64,000 bases of DNA from Pogonophryne albipinna. Its lineage: Eukaryota > Chordata > Actinopteri > Perciformes > Artedidraconidae. A program made the position numbers and the translations under genes. Under the pieces are notes generated by a model. That model saw only the letters and a program-made list of their open reading frames with translations, had not been told where the DNA came from and did not search any database. Location of the stretch: the NCBI GenBank assembly GCA_028583405.1, contig CM053252.1:39309567-39373566 (forward strand). The letters are read 5' to 3'. Positions 15,366-26,437 of this stretch are shown here, piece after piece. The number at the start of each line of letters is the position of its first letter. Within the stretch, counting starts at the first letter, position 1.

Positions 15366-17798
15366 ATGTGCAATATATCCATTATTACAGCTCCGTGGGC
15401 TGGCAGTAAGACGATATGGGTCCGTTCTTATTGTGCATCCATGGGTAAAGATAAACGCAACTCACATTGGTTTCTCAAACAGCATCTCTGTAAACTACGT
15501 GTATTGTATTCACTGAATGTGACGGAGCCCACGCACAATAAGGGGCACACTCTGGACTTAATTATCTCAAAGGGTCTGAATATCTCTAAGGTTGTGGTGA
15601 CTGATGTTGCACTCTCTGATCATTCCTGTGTGTTCTTTGAGAGCTCTATTTCTGTTCACAAAAATGTTCAAAAAGAGGTAACCACAAAGCGATATTTAAC
15701 TGAAAATACTAGGGAAATGTTTACTCAGAATTTTTCTTCCACACTTGCCCCTGCTAACATCTCAGTAAATGAGCTAGTAGATCATTTTAATTCAAAAATT
15801 AAAAATGTTATAGATGCCATTGCTCCAACTAAGGTAAAGGAAGTGACTGGGAAGAAAATATCTCCATGGAGAAAGGCCATGACCGTGAGAGCAGAAAAAA
15901 GAGAGTGTCGAAAAGCTGAACGTAGGTGGCGAAAAACAAATCTCCAGGTTCACTTTGAAATCTATAAAGAGAGACTTGGCCTTTATCATTTGGAATTGAA
16001 AAACGCACGACAGTCTTTCTTCTCTGACATCATTACCAAAAACAAAAACAATGCACGTGCCTTGTTTGCTACCGTCGACAGACTAACTAACCCCCCAGTG
16101 TCAGTAGCCTCTGAATTTCTATCCACCAGGGCATGCAATGATTTTGCCTCCTTTTTCACTGACAACATTCAGAAAATCAGACAAGCAGTCAGTGCCTCTG
16201 CATCCCTATGTCCACCTAATATCAATTCAAACACCATGACACAATTCCATCAGATTAATGATAAAAACCTAGAGGACATTATTCAACTTCTGAAATCCTC
16301 CACCTGCTGCCTTGATATTATTCCAACAGGATTTTTCAAAGATGTTTTTCGTTGCATGGCCTCAGATCTACTTCATATAGTAAACAAATCTCTTCACTCA
16401 GGTATTTTTCCACAGGCCCTGAAAACTGCAGTCATTAAACCGCTCTTAAAAAAGAATAATCTAGATGCTTCAGTAATGAACAATTACAGGCCCATATCAA
16501 ACCTCCCATTTCTAGGTAAAATCATTGAAAAAGTTGTTTTTCAACAGTTGAGTAATTTCTTGCATTTAAATAGTTGTTTCGATGTGTTCCAGTCAGGCTT
16601 TCGTCCAAACCACAGCACTGAGACTGCTCTTGTAAAGGTCTTCAATGACATCCACTTAAACACAGACAGTGGCAGAACTTCAGTGTTAGTATTATTAGAT
16701 CTCAGTGCTGCGTTTGACACTGTTGACCACAACATATTACTCGACCGACTAGAAAACTGGGTGGGACTTTCGAAAACAGTTCTAAATTGGTTTGAATCCT
16801 ACTTAAAGGACAGAAACCACTTTGTTTCTATAGGTAAATACACATCTGAGTTGACAAATATGACATGTGGGGTACCTCAAGGCTCCATCTTGGGGCCTCT
16901 TCTCTTTAACATCTACATGCTACCACTGGCTCAGATAATGAAAAACAACAACATAAGTTACCATAGCTATGCAGATGACACACACATTTACGTAACAATT
17001 TCACCAGGAGACTATGCTCCAATTCAAACACTGAGTAAGTGCATTGAACAAATCAATGACTGGATGTGTCAGAACTTTCTCCAATTAAACAAAGATAAAA
17101 CTGAGGTAATGGTTTTTGGAGCCAAGGCAGAACGTATAAAAGTTAGCGCTGAGCTTCAGTCTGCAATGTTCAAAACAACAGATAAAGCCAGAAATCTAGG
17201 TGTAGTCATGGACTCTGACCTGAGTTTCAACAGTCACATTAAAACAGTTACTAAATCAGCCTACTATCACCTAAAGAATATATCTAGGATTAAAAGACTA
17301 ATGTCACAGCAGGATTTGGAAAAACTTGTCCATGCTTTTATCTTCAGTAGACTGGACTACTGCAATGGTGTCTTCACAGGTCTCACTAAAAAATCTATTA
17401 GAAAGCTGCAGCTGATTCAGAACGCCGCTGCTCGAGTCCTCACTAACACTAAGAAAGTGGATCACATCACTCCTGTTCTGAAGTCTTTACACTGGCTTCC
17501 TGTGTGTCAAAGAATAGATTTCAAAATACTGCTGCTGGTTTATAAAGCTTTGAATGGTTTAGGCCCAAAATACATTTCTGACCTCCTGCTAAATGATGAA
17601 CCATCCAGATCTCTCAGGTCTTCAGGGACTGGTCAGCTTTCTGTCCCCAGAGTCAGAACTAAACATGGTAAAGCAGCGTTCAGTTATTATGCTCCAAAAA
17701 TCTGGAACAAACTCCCTGAAAACTGCAGGTCCGCTGCAACTCTGACTACTTTTAAATCCAGACTAAAGACTTTTCTTTTTGCCGCTGCTTTTAATTGA
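15366..17798 (+). CDS. L2-type LINE ORF2: endonuclease C-terminus and reverse transcriptase
   Basis: The open frame is 810 codons, but the first ~48 come from the inverted arm upstream of the LINE junction (~15511), so the annotated start is not native. The LINE part begins in the end of an AP-endonuclease domain (NKGHTLDLIIS at ~55-65, ALSDHSC at ~74). It continues through the reverse transcriptase with NYRPISNLPF (~373), [13 protein letters not shown] (~441), GVPQGSILGPLLF (~500) and an intact catalytic YADD (~538). The C-terminus has LHWLPVCQRIDFKIL (~710) and RSLRSSG. No stop or frameshift is visible over ~2.3 kb, so the copy is fairly young, but without the endonuclease N-terminus it cannot be autonomous. 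Transcription of its own is unlikely because the 5' UTR promoter is absent. Confidence 0.85.
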   Translation: MCNISIITAPWAGSKTIWVRSYCASMGKDKRNSHWFLKQHLCKLRVLYSLNVTEPTHNKGHTLDLIISKGLNISKVVVTDVALSDHSCVFFESSISVHKNVQKEVTTKRYLTENTREMFTQNFSSTLAPANISVNELVDHFNSKIKNVIDAIAPTKVKEVTGKKISPWRKAMTVRAEKRECRKAERRWRKTNLQVHFEIYKERLGLYHLELKNARQSFFSDIITKNKNNARALFATVDRLTNPPVSVASEFLSTRACNDFASFFTDNIQKIRQAVSASASLCPPNINSNTMTQFHQINDKNLEDIIQLLKSSTCCLDIIPTGFFKDVFRCMASDLLHIVNKSLHSGIFPQALKTAVIKPLLKKNNLDASVMNNYRPISNLPFLGKIIEKVVFQQLSNFLHLNSCFDVFQSGFRPNHSTETALVKVFNDIHLNTDSGRTSVLVLLDLSAAFDTVDHNILLDRLENWVGLSKTVLNWFESYLKDRNHFVSIGKYTSELTNMTCGVPQGSILGPLLFNIYMLPLAQIMKNNNISYHSYADDTHIYVTISPGDYAPIQTLSKCIEQINDWMCQNFLQLNKDKTEVMVFGAKAERIKVSAELQSAMFKTTDKARNLGVVMDSDLSFNSHIKTVTKSAYYHLKNISRIKRLMSQQDLEKLVHAFIFSRLDYCNGVFTGLTKKSIRKLQLIQNAAARVLTNTKKVDHITPVLKSLHWLPVCQRIDFKILLLVYKALNGLGPKYISDLLLNDEPSRSLRSSGTGQLSVPRVRTKHGKAAFSYYAPKIWNKLPENCRSAATLTTFKSRLKTFLFAAAFN

Positions 17799-17810
17799 AC
17801 TATTCACATC

Positions 17811-18636
17811 TTAAAGGTCCCATGTCATGGCCATTTCCACTGATCATAATTCCATTGTTGAGGTCTACTAGAATAGATTTATACTGTGCAATTTTCCAAA
17901 CTCACATTGGTTTCGCATACAGCATCTCTGTAAAGTATGTGTATTCAGCAGTATTCACTCTCTCCACTAAACGGCTCGTTGCAGCGCTTGCCCCCCCCCC
18001 TCCCTGTGAGCCCAGTGTGCTCCGATTGGTCGGGACCAGTCGGGACGTTGTGAATCGTGCTGAGCTCCGTGGAGGTGTGATTTCCTTGTTTAGCGATACA
18101 CAGCGAAACACAGCCAAACTCATCCTGAGCACACACAAAGTCACAGCCGAAGTAAAAACAATAAGTGTGGCTTGATATTGAGTAAGAAAAAGGTTGATAA
18201 ACGCTGTGAGAATAGGTCTGCAGAGAGAATTTCGCCGCAATCCCAACTGTCTGTTATCAGCCTGCAGCCAGGGAGGAGAAATCAGCAGAGCTGCTTGCAC
18301 TGAGTGTGTGTGTGAGGAAGTCCGTGGATTGGTCAATTTGGACCAATCAGCGGGGGCTTAACGTAACGGCTCCGCGGACGTAACGTAACGGCTCCACGGA
18401 TTGGTCCATTTCGTTCCGGGGACGACATGACATCATGATGTACCCGGAAGAATCAAATGGACAGTGACGTATCTCCAACGAGGCGTTTTGGGGAGGTATT
18501 TTTTCTTTTAGAGTTTTACTCGCAACAGGGTGTACTTTGAGGGTTTTGACTCTGCACACCATTTACATGCATAAAAACCTTCATAACACACAAGGGGACG
18601 GGTACTAACCGGAAAAGCATGACATGGGACCTTTAA
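17811..18636. mobile_element. TTAA-target non-autonomous DNA transposon (family 1)
   Basis: TTAAAGGTCCCATGTCATG at the left is mirrored by CATGACATGGGACCTTTAA at the right, ~19 bp of perfect terminal inverted repeat including the TTAA target. It lies in the 3' UTR of the L2 LINE. TTAA targets are used by piggyBac and Kolobok elements; no transposase is encoded, so the superfamily is not settled. Confidence 0.9.
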
Positions 18637-18779
18637 ACTGCACTGTAACTTTTATCCATGTATTTTTTTCTTTTAATGTTTATTTTATTATCTTTTCTTT
18701 TTAATGACTGATTTTAAATGCCATTGTCTTAATGTCTTTCGTTTTTTGTAAAGCACTTTGAATTGCCTTGTGTTGAAAG

Positions 18780-19512
18780 CAGTGGCGAGCCGTCAGGGCC
18801 CTCTAAGATATTCTACGAAATAATATTTAAAAACATAAAAAAAAAAAAAATGTTTTTTTATATATTTTTCATTAGTTTTACCAAAATAACTTGATTTAAT
18901 TGTATTTAAAATAACATTTCCAAAGAAATAAATCCTTCGAATCTGCCTATTCAGTTTCTGTTGGAATGTGAAGGGTTAAATGAAAGAAGCTCGTCTCTGC
19001 GAGTTACTGTGAAGAGAGGAGCTGTTGGACGTCCAGGCGGTCCAGCTATGAATTCACAGAGGGCCCAGCTATAGTAACTGAACGAGAGAGTAATGTCAAA
19101 TGACAGTACAATTGACCAATCATATCTTCCCTCTAAATGGGTGGGTGTTATTATCGCGGACTTTATGACAAGTTCCGCCCGCTGTGAAACTGTTCTTGTT
19201 TCCATAACAACAACAACTTCCTGTCAATAGCGTTAACTCGCCTTCAAAATAAAAGCATGCCAAATTACACTTAAGACATACAACTGCAACGAAAGTAACA
19301 AACACAATGCAATATCCTTTTCAATTTCAAAGAACACAAATAGGGTTATTTACAGGTGTTGTTTTGTGTGGTAGAGGGTCGCTTTCATTGATGCGTTTTG
19401 CACCCCGGGCCGTTGTTTTGATATTCCGCTGAAGTATACACTGTGACATAATAACTCGAGGGAAGGGGTGGGGGTCAGAGGGCCTAGGTATAAAAGTCAT
19501 GGCTCGCCACTG
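18780..19512 (+). mobile_element. Compact non-autonomous hAT (same family as 11271-34355), TSD GTTGAAAG
   Basis: It begins CAGTGGCGAGCC and ends GGCTCGCCACTG, with GTTGAAAG at 18772-18779 and 19513-19520. It sits in the last 20 bp or so of L2 sequence before the tail. At 733 bp it is the reference copy that lets the two distant ends at 11271 and 34355 be recognised. Confidence 0.95.
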
Positions 19513-19879
19513 GTTGAAAGGTGCTATATAAATAAACTTGCCTTGCCTTGCCTTGAATTTCACTCTCTGCCTTAACGGCTCGTTGTAGCTCCAATAGCTC
19601 CAGCCCCCACCCTTCCTGTGAGCACAGTGTGCTCTGATTGGTCGGGACACGTAACATGAACGTGCCGGGCGGCGCGGTCCCGTGGGTTAGATGCACGTTC
19701 ATAATGCAGAGGGAAATAACTCTCAGAATAACGTTATTAGCACATTATTACAACTTGAGGAACGAATGTTTTTAATAAGGGCTATACAAGTGTTCATACT
19801 GGGTAGTTTATTTAGTTTAAAAAAAATTATCCAACGATTTACAGACCACTCTTTCCCCATGTAAGTCAATGGGAAACAG

Positions 19880-20800
19880 TAGGCTTGTTTGAGACAAGCG
19901 AGACCTGCGCAGACCTGCGCATTTGCGATCAACGTCTTGCTAGTGCGTTGCATGATGGTTAGTCATTTTGTCCGACTTGCTCTTGAGTCCCGCCTACACG
20001 AGACGTTGAAATCTCGCGGGACAAAGACGCCCGCAGCCTTGAGAAATGCTTGATGAGAAACGACTCGCTGGTATCTCGAGCTGAGCGCTCATTGGTGGTT
20101 TTTACCAAGTGCTGCTGATGAAACTCTCCAATTGGCTCGGCAAAAGTTTGTTGTTGTTTTGTGTCAGTTTTACGTCGCCACTTCCATTCACATTTTTCAT
20201 CATTGTTCCATAATGTTTATCATCATGAAATTAATATCCATATATTTTATACTATACTTGCACTGCTTACCGTTTTCATACTTTATATATCTTAGCATAT
20301 TCATACACACTGTTCATACAGCTCACAGGCTGATATCTAGTGTATTCATACCCCTCACTGTTTATTCATCATTCAATTCATTCTATATTTTATTCTGTCT
20401 ATTGTGTACATTACTTTTCACTTCACTGCTTGTTGCACCTGGTTAGAAGCTAAACTGCATGTTGTTGTCTCAGTACCTGTAATATGTGCAATAACAATAA
20501 AGTTGAATCTAATCTTGAGCAGGAACAAATGTATTTACTTAGTACATATCTGACATTAACGATTAAACACATGTGTGCATTCTTTATAAATGCAAACCGA
20601 GTCAAGCTGACTCCGGAGGTGGCGGTATGCACCTTAAAGTTGTTTGCAATCCGCCAAATAACCGAGAGAAGAAGAAGAAGAAGATGAAGCCGACTCCGAG
20701 CTGTCCGACTTCAGGCGAGCTTTTTGAGACCTCCCCCGGCTGCGATCGGCTATTCTCGTCTACTTTCGAGGCGAGCCGCAACACGTCTCAAACAAGCCTA
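19880..20800. mobile_element. TIR element of unknown superfamily in the right arm
   Basis: Ends TAGGCTTGTTTGAGAC and GTCTCAAACAAGCCTA are perfect 16-bp inverted repeats. The flanks read gggaaacag and gtgtttccggg, where the left arm reads the inverse of gggaaaaagtgtttccggg, so this is an insertion. Counting three more bases, the right end reads CACTA inward (left CAGTA), like CACTA/EnSpm elements, but I see no clear 2- or 3-bp duplication. No transposase is recognised. Confidence 0.7.
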
Positions 20801-21149
20801 GTGTTTCCGGGCCTGGCAACCAAACGGAAGTTTAGTACCGCCGTTTGGCGGGCTTTTTTTTATTTATTTTTTTTATAAATGTTTTATTGAACATTTTTAA
20901 AACATACAAAAGCTCGGTGAGGATATCATCAACTTATCAACATAAGTGCAAGTCATTCATTCACAATAAGACAAAAATAATACATCCAATAAGAGCCAGG
21001 GGGAGAGAAAAAAAGCATAAAGGCACAAAAACATTTGAGAGGCATTAAGTTTACTTAAAATAATAACCATTTGGAAATGTCATTACAAATCTTTATAGAC
21101 ATGTTACAAGATTGTATTTTCCTAAGGGACAGAAAAAAGGACTTCAATC

Positions 21150-24100
21150 AATCAATCAATGTTTATTTATATAGCCCAATATCACAAATGTTACATTTGT
21201 CTCAGTGGACTTCACAGTTTGTACAAAATATCAGTATGACAATACGACACCCTCTGTCCTTAGACCCTCACATCATACAAGGAAAAACTTCCGGAGAAAA
21301 CCCACAGTTTTAAAGGGAAAAATGGGAGAAACCTCAGGGAGAGCAACAGAGGAGGGATCCCTCTCCCAGGAAGGACAGACGTGCAATAGATGCCGTGTGT
21401 AAATTGAAAAGATAATACATTTACAACATAGGTAGTTCAAATGTTTGGAAATGCATGTGTGTATAATAGGAAGATGAATCCACGAGGATATCCATCCAGG
21501 ACCTATGATCCAGGACCACAGCCACGACTCAAGATCCAGGGCTCGCGATGCAGGACACAGGACCGCAGGATCATCCATGACTCCGGATCCCAGCGTATAT
21601 AGAAACCAAAAAGAAAGACATTTGGGGAAGCTGGGTTAATCGGAACATGAGAGTACACAGGTATAGACAGAGAGAAGGAAGAAGTAAGATGTCCCCCGAC
21701 AAACTAAGCCTATATCAGCAAAACTAGGGGATGAATCTAATCAGCCCTAACTATAAGCTTTATCAAAAAGAAGGTCTTAAGCACACTCTTAAAAACGGAT
21801 AGGGTGTCTGCCGCCCGAACACAAACTGGAAGCTGATTCCACAAATGTGGAGCTTGATAAGAAAAGGCTCTGGCTCCCATTGTACTTTTAGAGACTCTAG
21901 GAACAACCAACAACCCTGCATTCTTGGAACGCAATGCCCTAGTAGGACAGTAGGGTATAATGAGTTCTTTAAGGTAAGATGGCGCCTGCCCATTAAGGGC
22001 TTTGTAGGCGAGAAGAAGAATTTTAAATTCTATCCTGTGTTCTATAGGGAGCCAGTGTAAGGCAGCCAGAACAGGAGTAATGTGGTCCCTTTTCCTAACT
22101 CTGGTTAGTACACGAGCTGCAGCATTTTGAATCAGCTGAAGCGACTTGACTGACTTCTTGGTACACCCTGATAATAAGGAGTTACAATAATCCAGCCTTG
22201 AAGTAACAAATGCATGGACTAGTTTCTCTGCATCGTTTTGAGGCAAGATATGCCTGATTTTTGCAATGTTACGTAGATGGAAGTAGGCGGTCCTTGAAAT
22301 TGATTTTATGTGGGTGTTAAAGGATAAATCCTGATCAAATATAACACCAAGATTCCTTACAGTCTCACTGGAGGCCAAATTAATGCCATCCATAGTTAGT
22401 ATATCTTTAGATAATTTGTTTCGTAGATTCTTCGGGCCAAGTAAAATAACTTCAGTTTTGGTCGTGTTTAACATCAAAAAGTTTAAGGTCATCCACGTTT
22501 TTAAGTCCTTGAGGCAGTCTTGAATTTTATTTAGATGATTAATTTCATCAGGCTTGATTGATAAATATAGTTGAGTATCATCCGCATAACAATGAAAATT
22601 TACAGAATGATTCCTTATAATATTGCCTAACGGAAGCATATATAATGTGAACAAAATAGGTCCGAGCACTGAGCCCTGTGGCACTCCATGGCTAACTTTG
22701 GTTTGCGTGGAAGATTCATCATTGACACGTACAAACTGAGAGCGTTCAGATAGATAGGACCTAAACCAGCCTAAAGCAGTTCCCTTTATGCCAACTAAGT
22801 GCTCTAGTCTTTGCAATAAGATATCATGATCGATAGTATCAAATGCAGCACTGAGATCGAGCAAAACAAGAATAGAGACAAGTCCCTTGTCAGAGGCTAT
22901 TAGAATGTCATTTGTGACTTTAACCAGAGCTGTCTCTGTGCTATGGTGTGTTCTAAAGCCAGACTGAAAATCTTCAAATAAATCATTGTTTTTTAAGTAA
23001 TCACACAACTGTTTTGCGACTGCTTTCTCAATAATTTTTGAGAGGAACGGAAGACTAGAAATAGGTCTATAATTGGCTAAAACCTCTGGATCGAGGTTGT
23101 GCTTTTTAAGAAGCGGTTTTATCACTGCTACTTTCAATGATTATGGAACATAGCCTGATAATAAAGACATATTCATAATATTTAATAAAGAAGTGCTAAT
23201 TAATGGAAAAACTTCCTTCAACAGCTTAGTTGGAATTGGGTCTTAGAAGAGAGAATCATTTAATTTAATTGTTCAAGGTTTATGGCTGAAAAGCATTCTA
23301 GTTTACTATCTAGTGTAATATTAGAACTTACGTTTCCGGGAGCTGTTGATAACACTATACTGGTCAAAGGCAAGAGGTCATTAATTTTGTTTCTAAGAGT
23401 AACAATTTTATCGTTAAAAAAGCACATAAAATCATTACTACTGAGTGCTATGGGAATAGAAGGCTCAATCGAGCTATGGCTCTCTGTCAGCCTGGCTACA
23501 GTGCTGAAAAGAAATGTTGCATTATTCTTATTCTCATCTATTCATGAAGAGTAGTAGGCTGCTCTCGCTTTACGCAGTGCTTTCTTATATTCATTGAGAG
23601 TAATATGCCAAATTAAACAAGATTCTTCAAGTTTAGTGGAACGCCATATCCTTTCAAGTTGTCTCGACTTTTGCTTTATTTTGCGGGTTTCGGCATTATG
23701 CCATGGAGCTAATCTATGTTGTTTTATTTTCTTCTTTTTCAAAGGAGCAACAGAGTCTAATTTTATTCGCAGCGCATCTGTAGCACTATCAACAACATGA
23801 TCAATTTGGGGTGGTGTACATTTTGTATAAGTTTCCTCCCCTACATGCAGACATGCTATCGAGTTAAGTATTGGTGGAATCTCTTCCTTAAATTTGGCTA
23901 TAGCACTAACAGATAGGTTTCTGCTGCAGGAGCTTTTGACTAATGCTTTGTAGTCTCGTAACAGTACTTCAAAAGTTACTAAGAAATGGTCGGATAAAGC
24001 AGGATTATGCGGTTCGACTAATAGTTGCTCAATTTCAATACCATAAGTCAGAACAAGGTCGAGAGTGTGATTATAGCAGTGGGTTGGTTTATTTACACTC

Positions 24101-24466
24101 TGACGGAAACCAACAGAATCTAATAGTTAAATGCAACAGTAAGGCTATTTTTATCATCGTCAACATGAATATTAAAGTCACCTACGATAATTACTTTATC
24201 TGTTTTAAGTACCAAAGTTGATAACAACTCAGAGAATTCTGATAAGAATTCTGAATAAGGACCTGGTGCACGGTACACTGTAACAAATAAGATTGGCTGC
24301 AAAGTTTTCCAGGTCGGATGCGTAAGACTAAAAACGAGACTTTCAAAGGAGGTATAATTTAATTTTGGTTTAGTATTGATAAGTAAACTTGAGTCAAAGA
24401 TTGCTGCAACTCCACCTCCTCGAACTAATTTATGAAACATGGAAAGGAGGGCTTGCCTCCTCTCCA
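21150..24466 (-). mobile_element. L2-type LINE (minus strand), second family, decayed
   Basis: On the minus strand it starts within the endonuclease domain (~24466) and ends with 'gggctatataaataaacatt' and (GATT)n. The same 3' end is present as short copies at 33003, 35055 and 36642. It is inserted in the 3' UTR of the Tx1/L1-type LINE. Confidence 0.85.
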
Positions 24467-24467
24467 T
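21737..24467 (-). pseudogene. L2-type LINE ORF2 (broken)
   Basis: Three frame-separated pieces are visible. The endonuclease part is at 24120-24467 (VIIVGDFNIHVDDD motif), a linker piece at 23542-23742, and the reverse transcriptase with C-terminus at 21737-23137. The last is a 466-codon open frame with [36 protein letters not shown], an intact YADD and [15 protein letters not shown]. Stops and frameshifts between the pieces make it a pseudogene although the RT core is still open. Confidence 0.85.
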
Positions 24468-26437
24468 TTACTACAATGTAAATGGTATTTACCCAAAATA
24501 ATAATTATATTTACCAAATCAGATATGGGAGAATCCAAATTATCAATATAAAATGTGATATATTTTGAAGGCCGGAATGTTTGTTAATTTAAGTAACAAC
24601 CAATCTCTCACATTCGACCAAAACAATTTAGAAAAAGGGCATGAGAAAAATAAATGTTCCAACGATTCATCAGATAAATTACAAAAGGAACATGGTTCCA
24701 CTTCAAATTTAAATCTTGAATTTAAAAAAGTAGAAACCGGGTAGATTTTATGAACAATTTTAAAATGAGTTTATTTTGCTTTAGGAGAAATAGGCCATTT
24801 TATAAAAGAAGATAGAGCTTTTTCCATTACAGATAAAGTGTCTAAATCGGTCCCTTGTGGAAATAAGCCTCTGTTCAAATTGTGAAAAATGTGAGATTTC
24901 AAAGAAGCATTAATAGATTTGTTATTCTTAAGAGTATCGCCAATAAATTCCAAACTAGGTAAAACTGATACAACATTTGAGTACAGTAAAGTATTATGAA
25001 TCATTTCAATAAGTGGTACAGGAATTGCTTTACAGATTTTGTTATAATCTTTAGCAGTACACGTTATATTGTATTTGGTTGAAAAAGCCAAAACATCTAG
25101 CAGTTTCCCATTGCAATCTAGTAAATCACTAACAAACAAAATACCCCTCTCATGCCAATCACTGCTAAACAAGGATTTTCTGTTTATAATAATCACTCTA
25201 TTGTTCCATAAAGTAGATCCATGAGGAGAAAAATTGTGGGTAAATATCATTTTCCAATAATGACGTATCTGCTTATGAAAATTTGACAATTTGGTCGGAA
25301 TCTTATTAACCTCAAAATCACATTTTAAAAGAAAATCAAACCCTCCTAGACGTTTAAATATGGCCTTTGGAATATGGAACCACATGGATTCTGGCTGGGA
25401 CAAAAAAGCTTTCAACCATTTTATTTTAATTGTTCCAATCATCGATTCAAAGTCTAAAGCTTTAATTCCGCCTTTATCATATTCTTTAACAAGCTGTGAC
25501 TTTTTAATGTAGTGAGTTTTATTTCTCCACAAGAATTGGAAAATAATTGAGTTTTTTTTTTTAATATTGGCCCGAAGAGACAAAACATGAGTGGCATGGA
25601 TAAATAAGTTTAGATATACCTTCTGCTTTAGTAAAAAGAACTCTGCCAAAAATAGTAAGATCTCTAGTTAACCAACGACTGAGAGATTTCTTCATATCTG
25701 TGATACGGTTACAAATATTAGGATCTTCTCTCCTGATATAATTTTTAGATAATGTTATTCCTAAATATTTCACTTCAGGTACCACTCTAATAGAGTCAAT
25801 AATGGAATCATCACATGAATGGATAGGGAGTAATTCACATTTTGAAAGATTAAGAGATAACCCTGATGCTTTTGAAAAAATTGAAATTGTGTTAAGAGTT
25901 TCCTTTACCATGGATTTATTCTTTAGGAAAATGGATGTGTCATCCGCAAATTGACTAATTTTAAATTCTTTGTCAGAGGGTAATGCCTAATATTTTGTGA
26001 TTCTTTATAATAAGCGTTGTTAAAACTTGGGTGGTCAGAATAAATAATTTTGGGGAAATAGGGCAACCCTGTCGAATACCACGTAAAACCTTAAACCTAG
26101 GGCTCATTCCAGGGTTCAAAGATACAGAGCTATGTCCGAATAGAGCATCCTAATTATGTTGCAGAAATGTTCACCAAAACCCAGAAATGTTAGAGTTTCC
26201 ATTAAAAATGAATGTTCAACAGTATCAAAAGCCTTATAAAAATCCAGAAATAGTACGAGACCTTCAGTATCAATAAACTCCTGGTAATCGAGCATATCCA
26301 ATATCAGTTTGGTATGGTTATGAATACTTCTGCCCTTAATAAAGGCTGATTGACATTCATCTACTAGTTGATTCAGACCTGAGTTTAACCTGTTAGCATA
26401 AACATGTGCTAACAGTTTGTAATCATTACATAGTAGG

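Larger units (their letters stand above)
15511..19555 (+). mobile_element. L2-type LINE, 5'-truncated, long ORF intact
   Basis: The element starts inside the endonuclease domain and ends with 'ggtgctatataaataaactt' followed by (GCCTT)n, the typical L2 terminus. TTCAC lies on both sides of the insertion (15509-15513 and 19559-19563). The 3' UTR is split by a TTAA element (17811-18636) and a hAT (18780-19512); deleting both restores a continuous UTR. Confidence 0.88.
14803..20852 (+). repeat. Right arm of the long inverted repeat (with nested inserts)
   Basis: Starting at 'ggatgtataataagaact', it is the inverse of the left arm and ends at 'agtaccgccgtttggcggg'. It is split by the L2 LINE at 15511-19555 and by the TIR element at 19880-20800. 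The part around 15440-15510 and 19560-19640 is also related to the interior of the TTAA element at 17811. Confidence 0.72.

Noticed and set aside
15366..15510. Start of the 810-codon frame as a native protein N-terminus
   Set aside because: These codons come from the inverted-arm repeat upstream of the LINE junction; the fusion is accidental.
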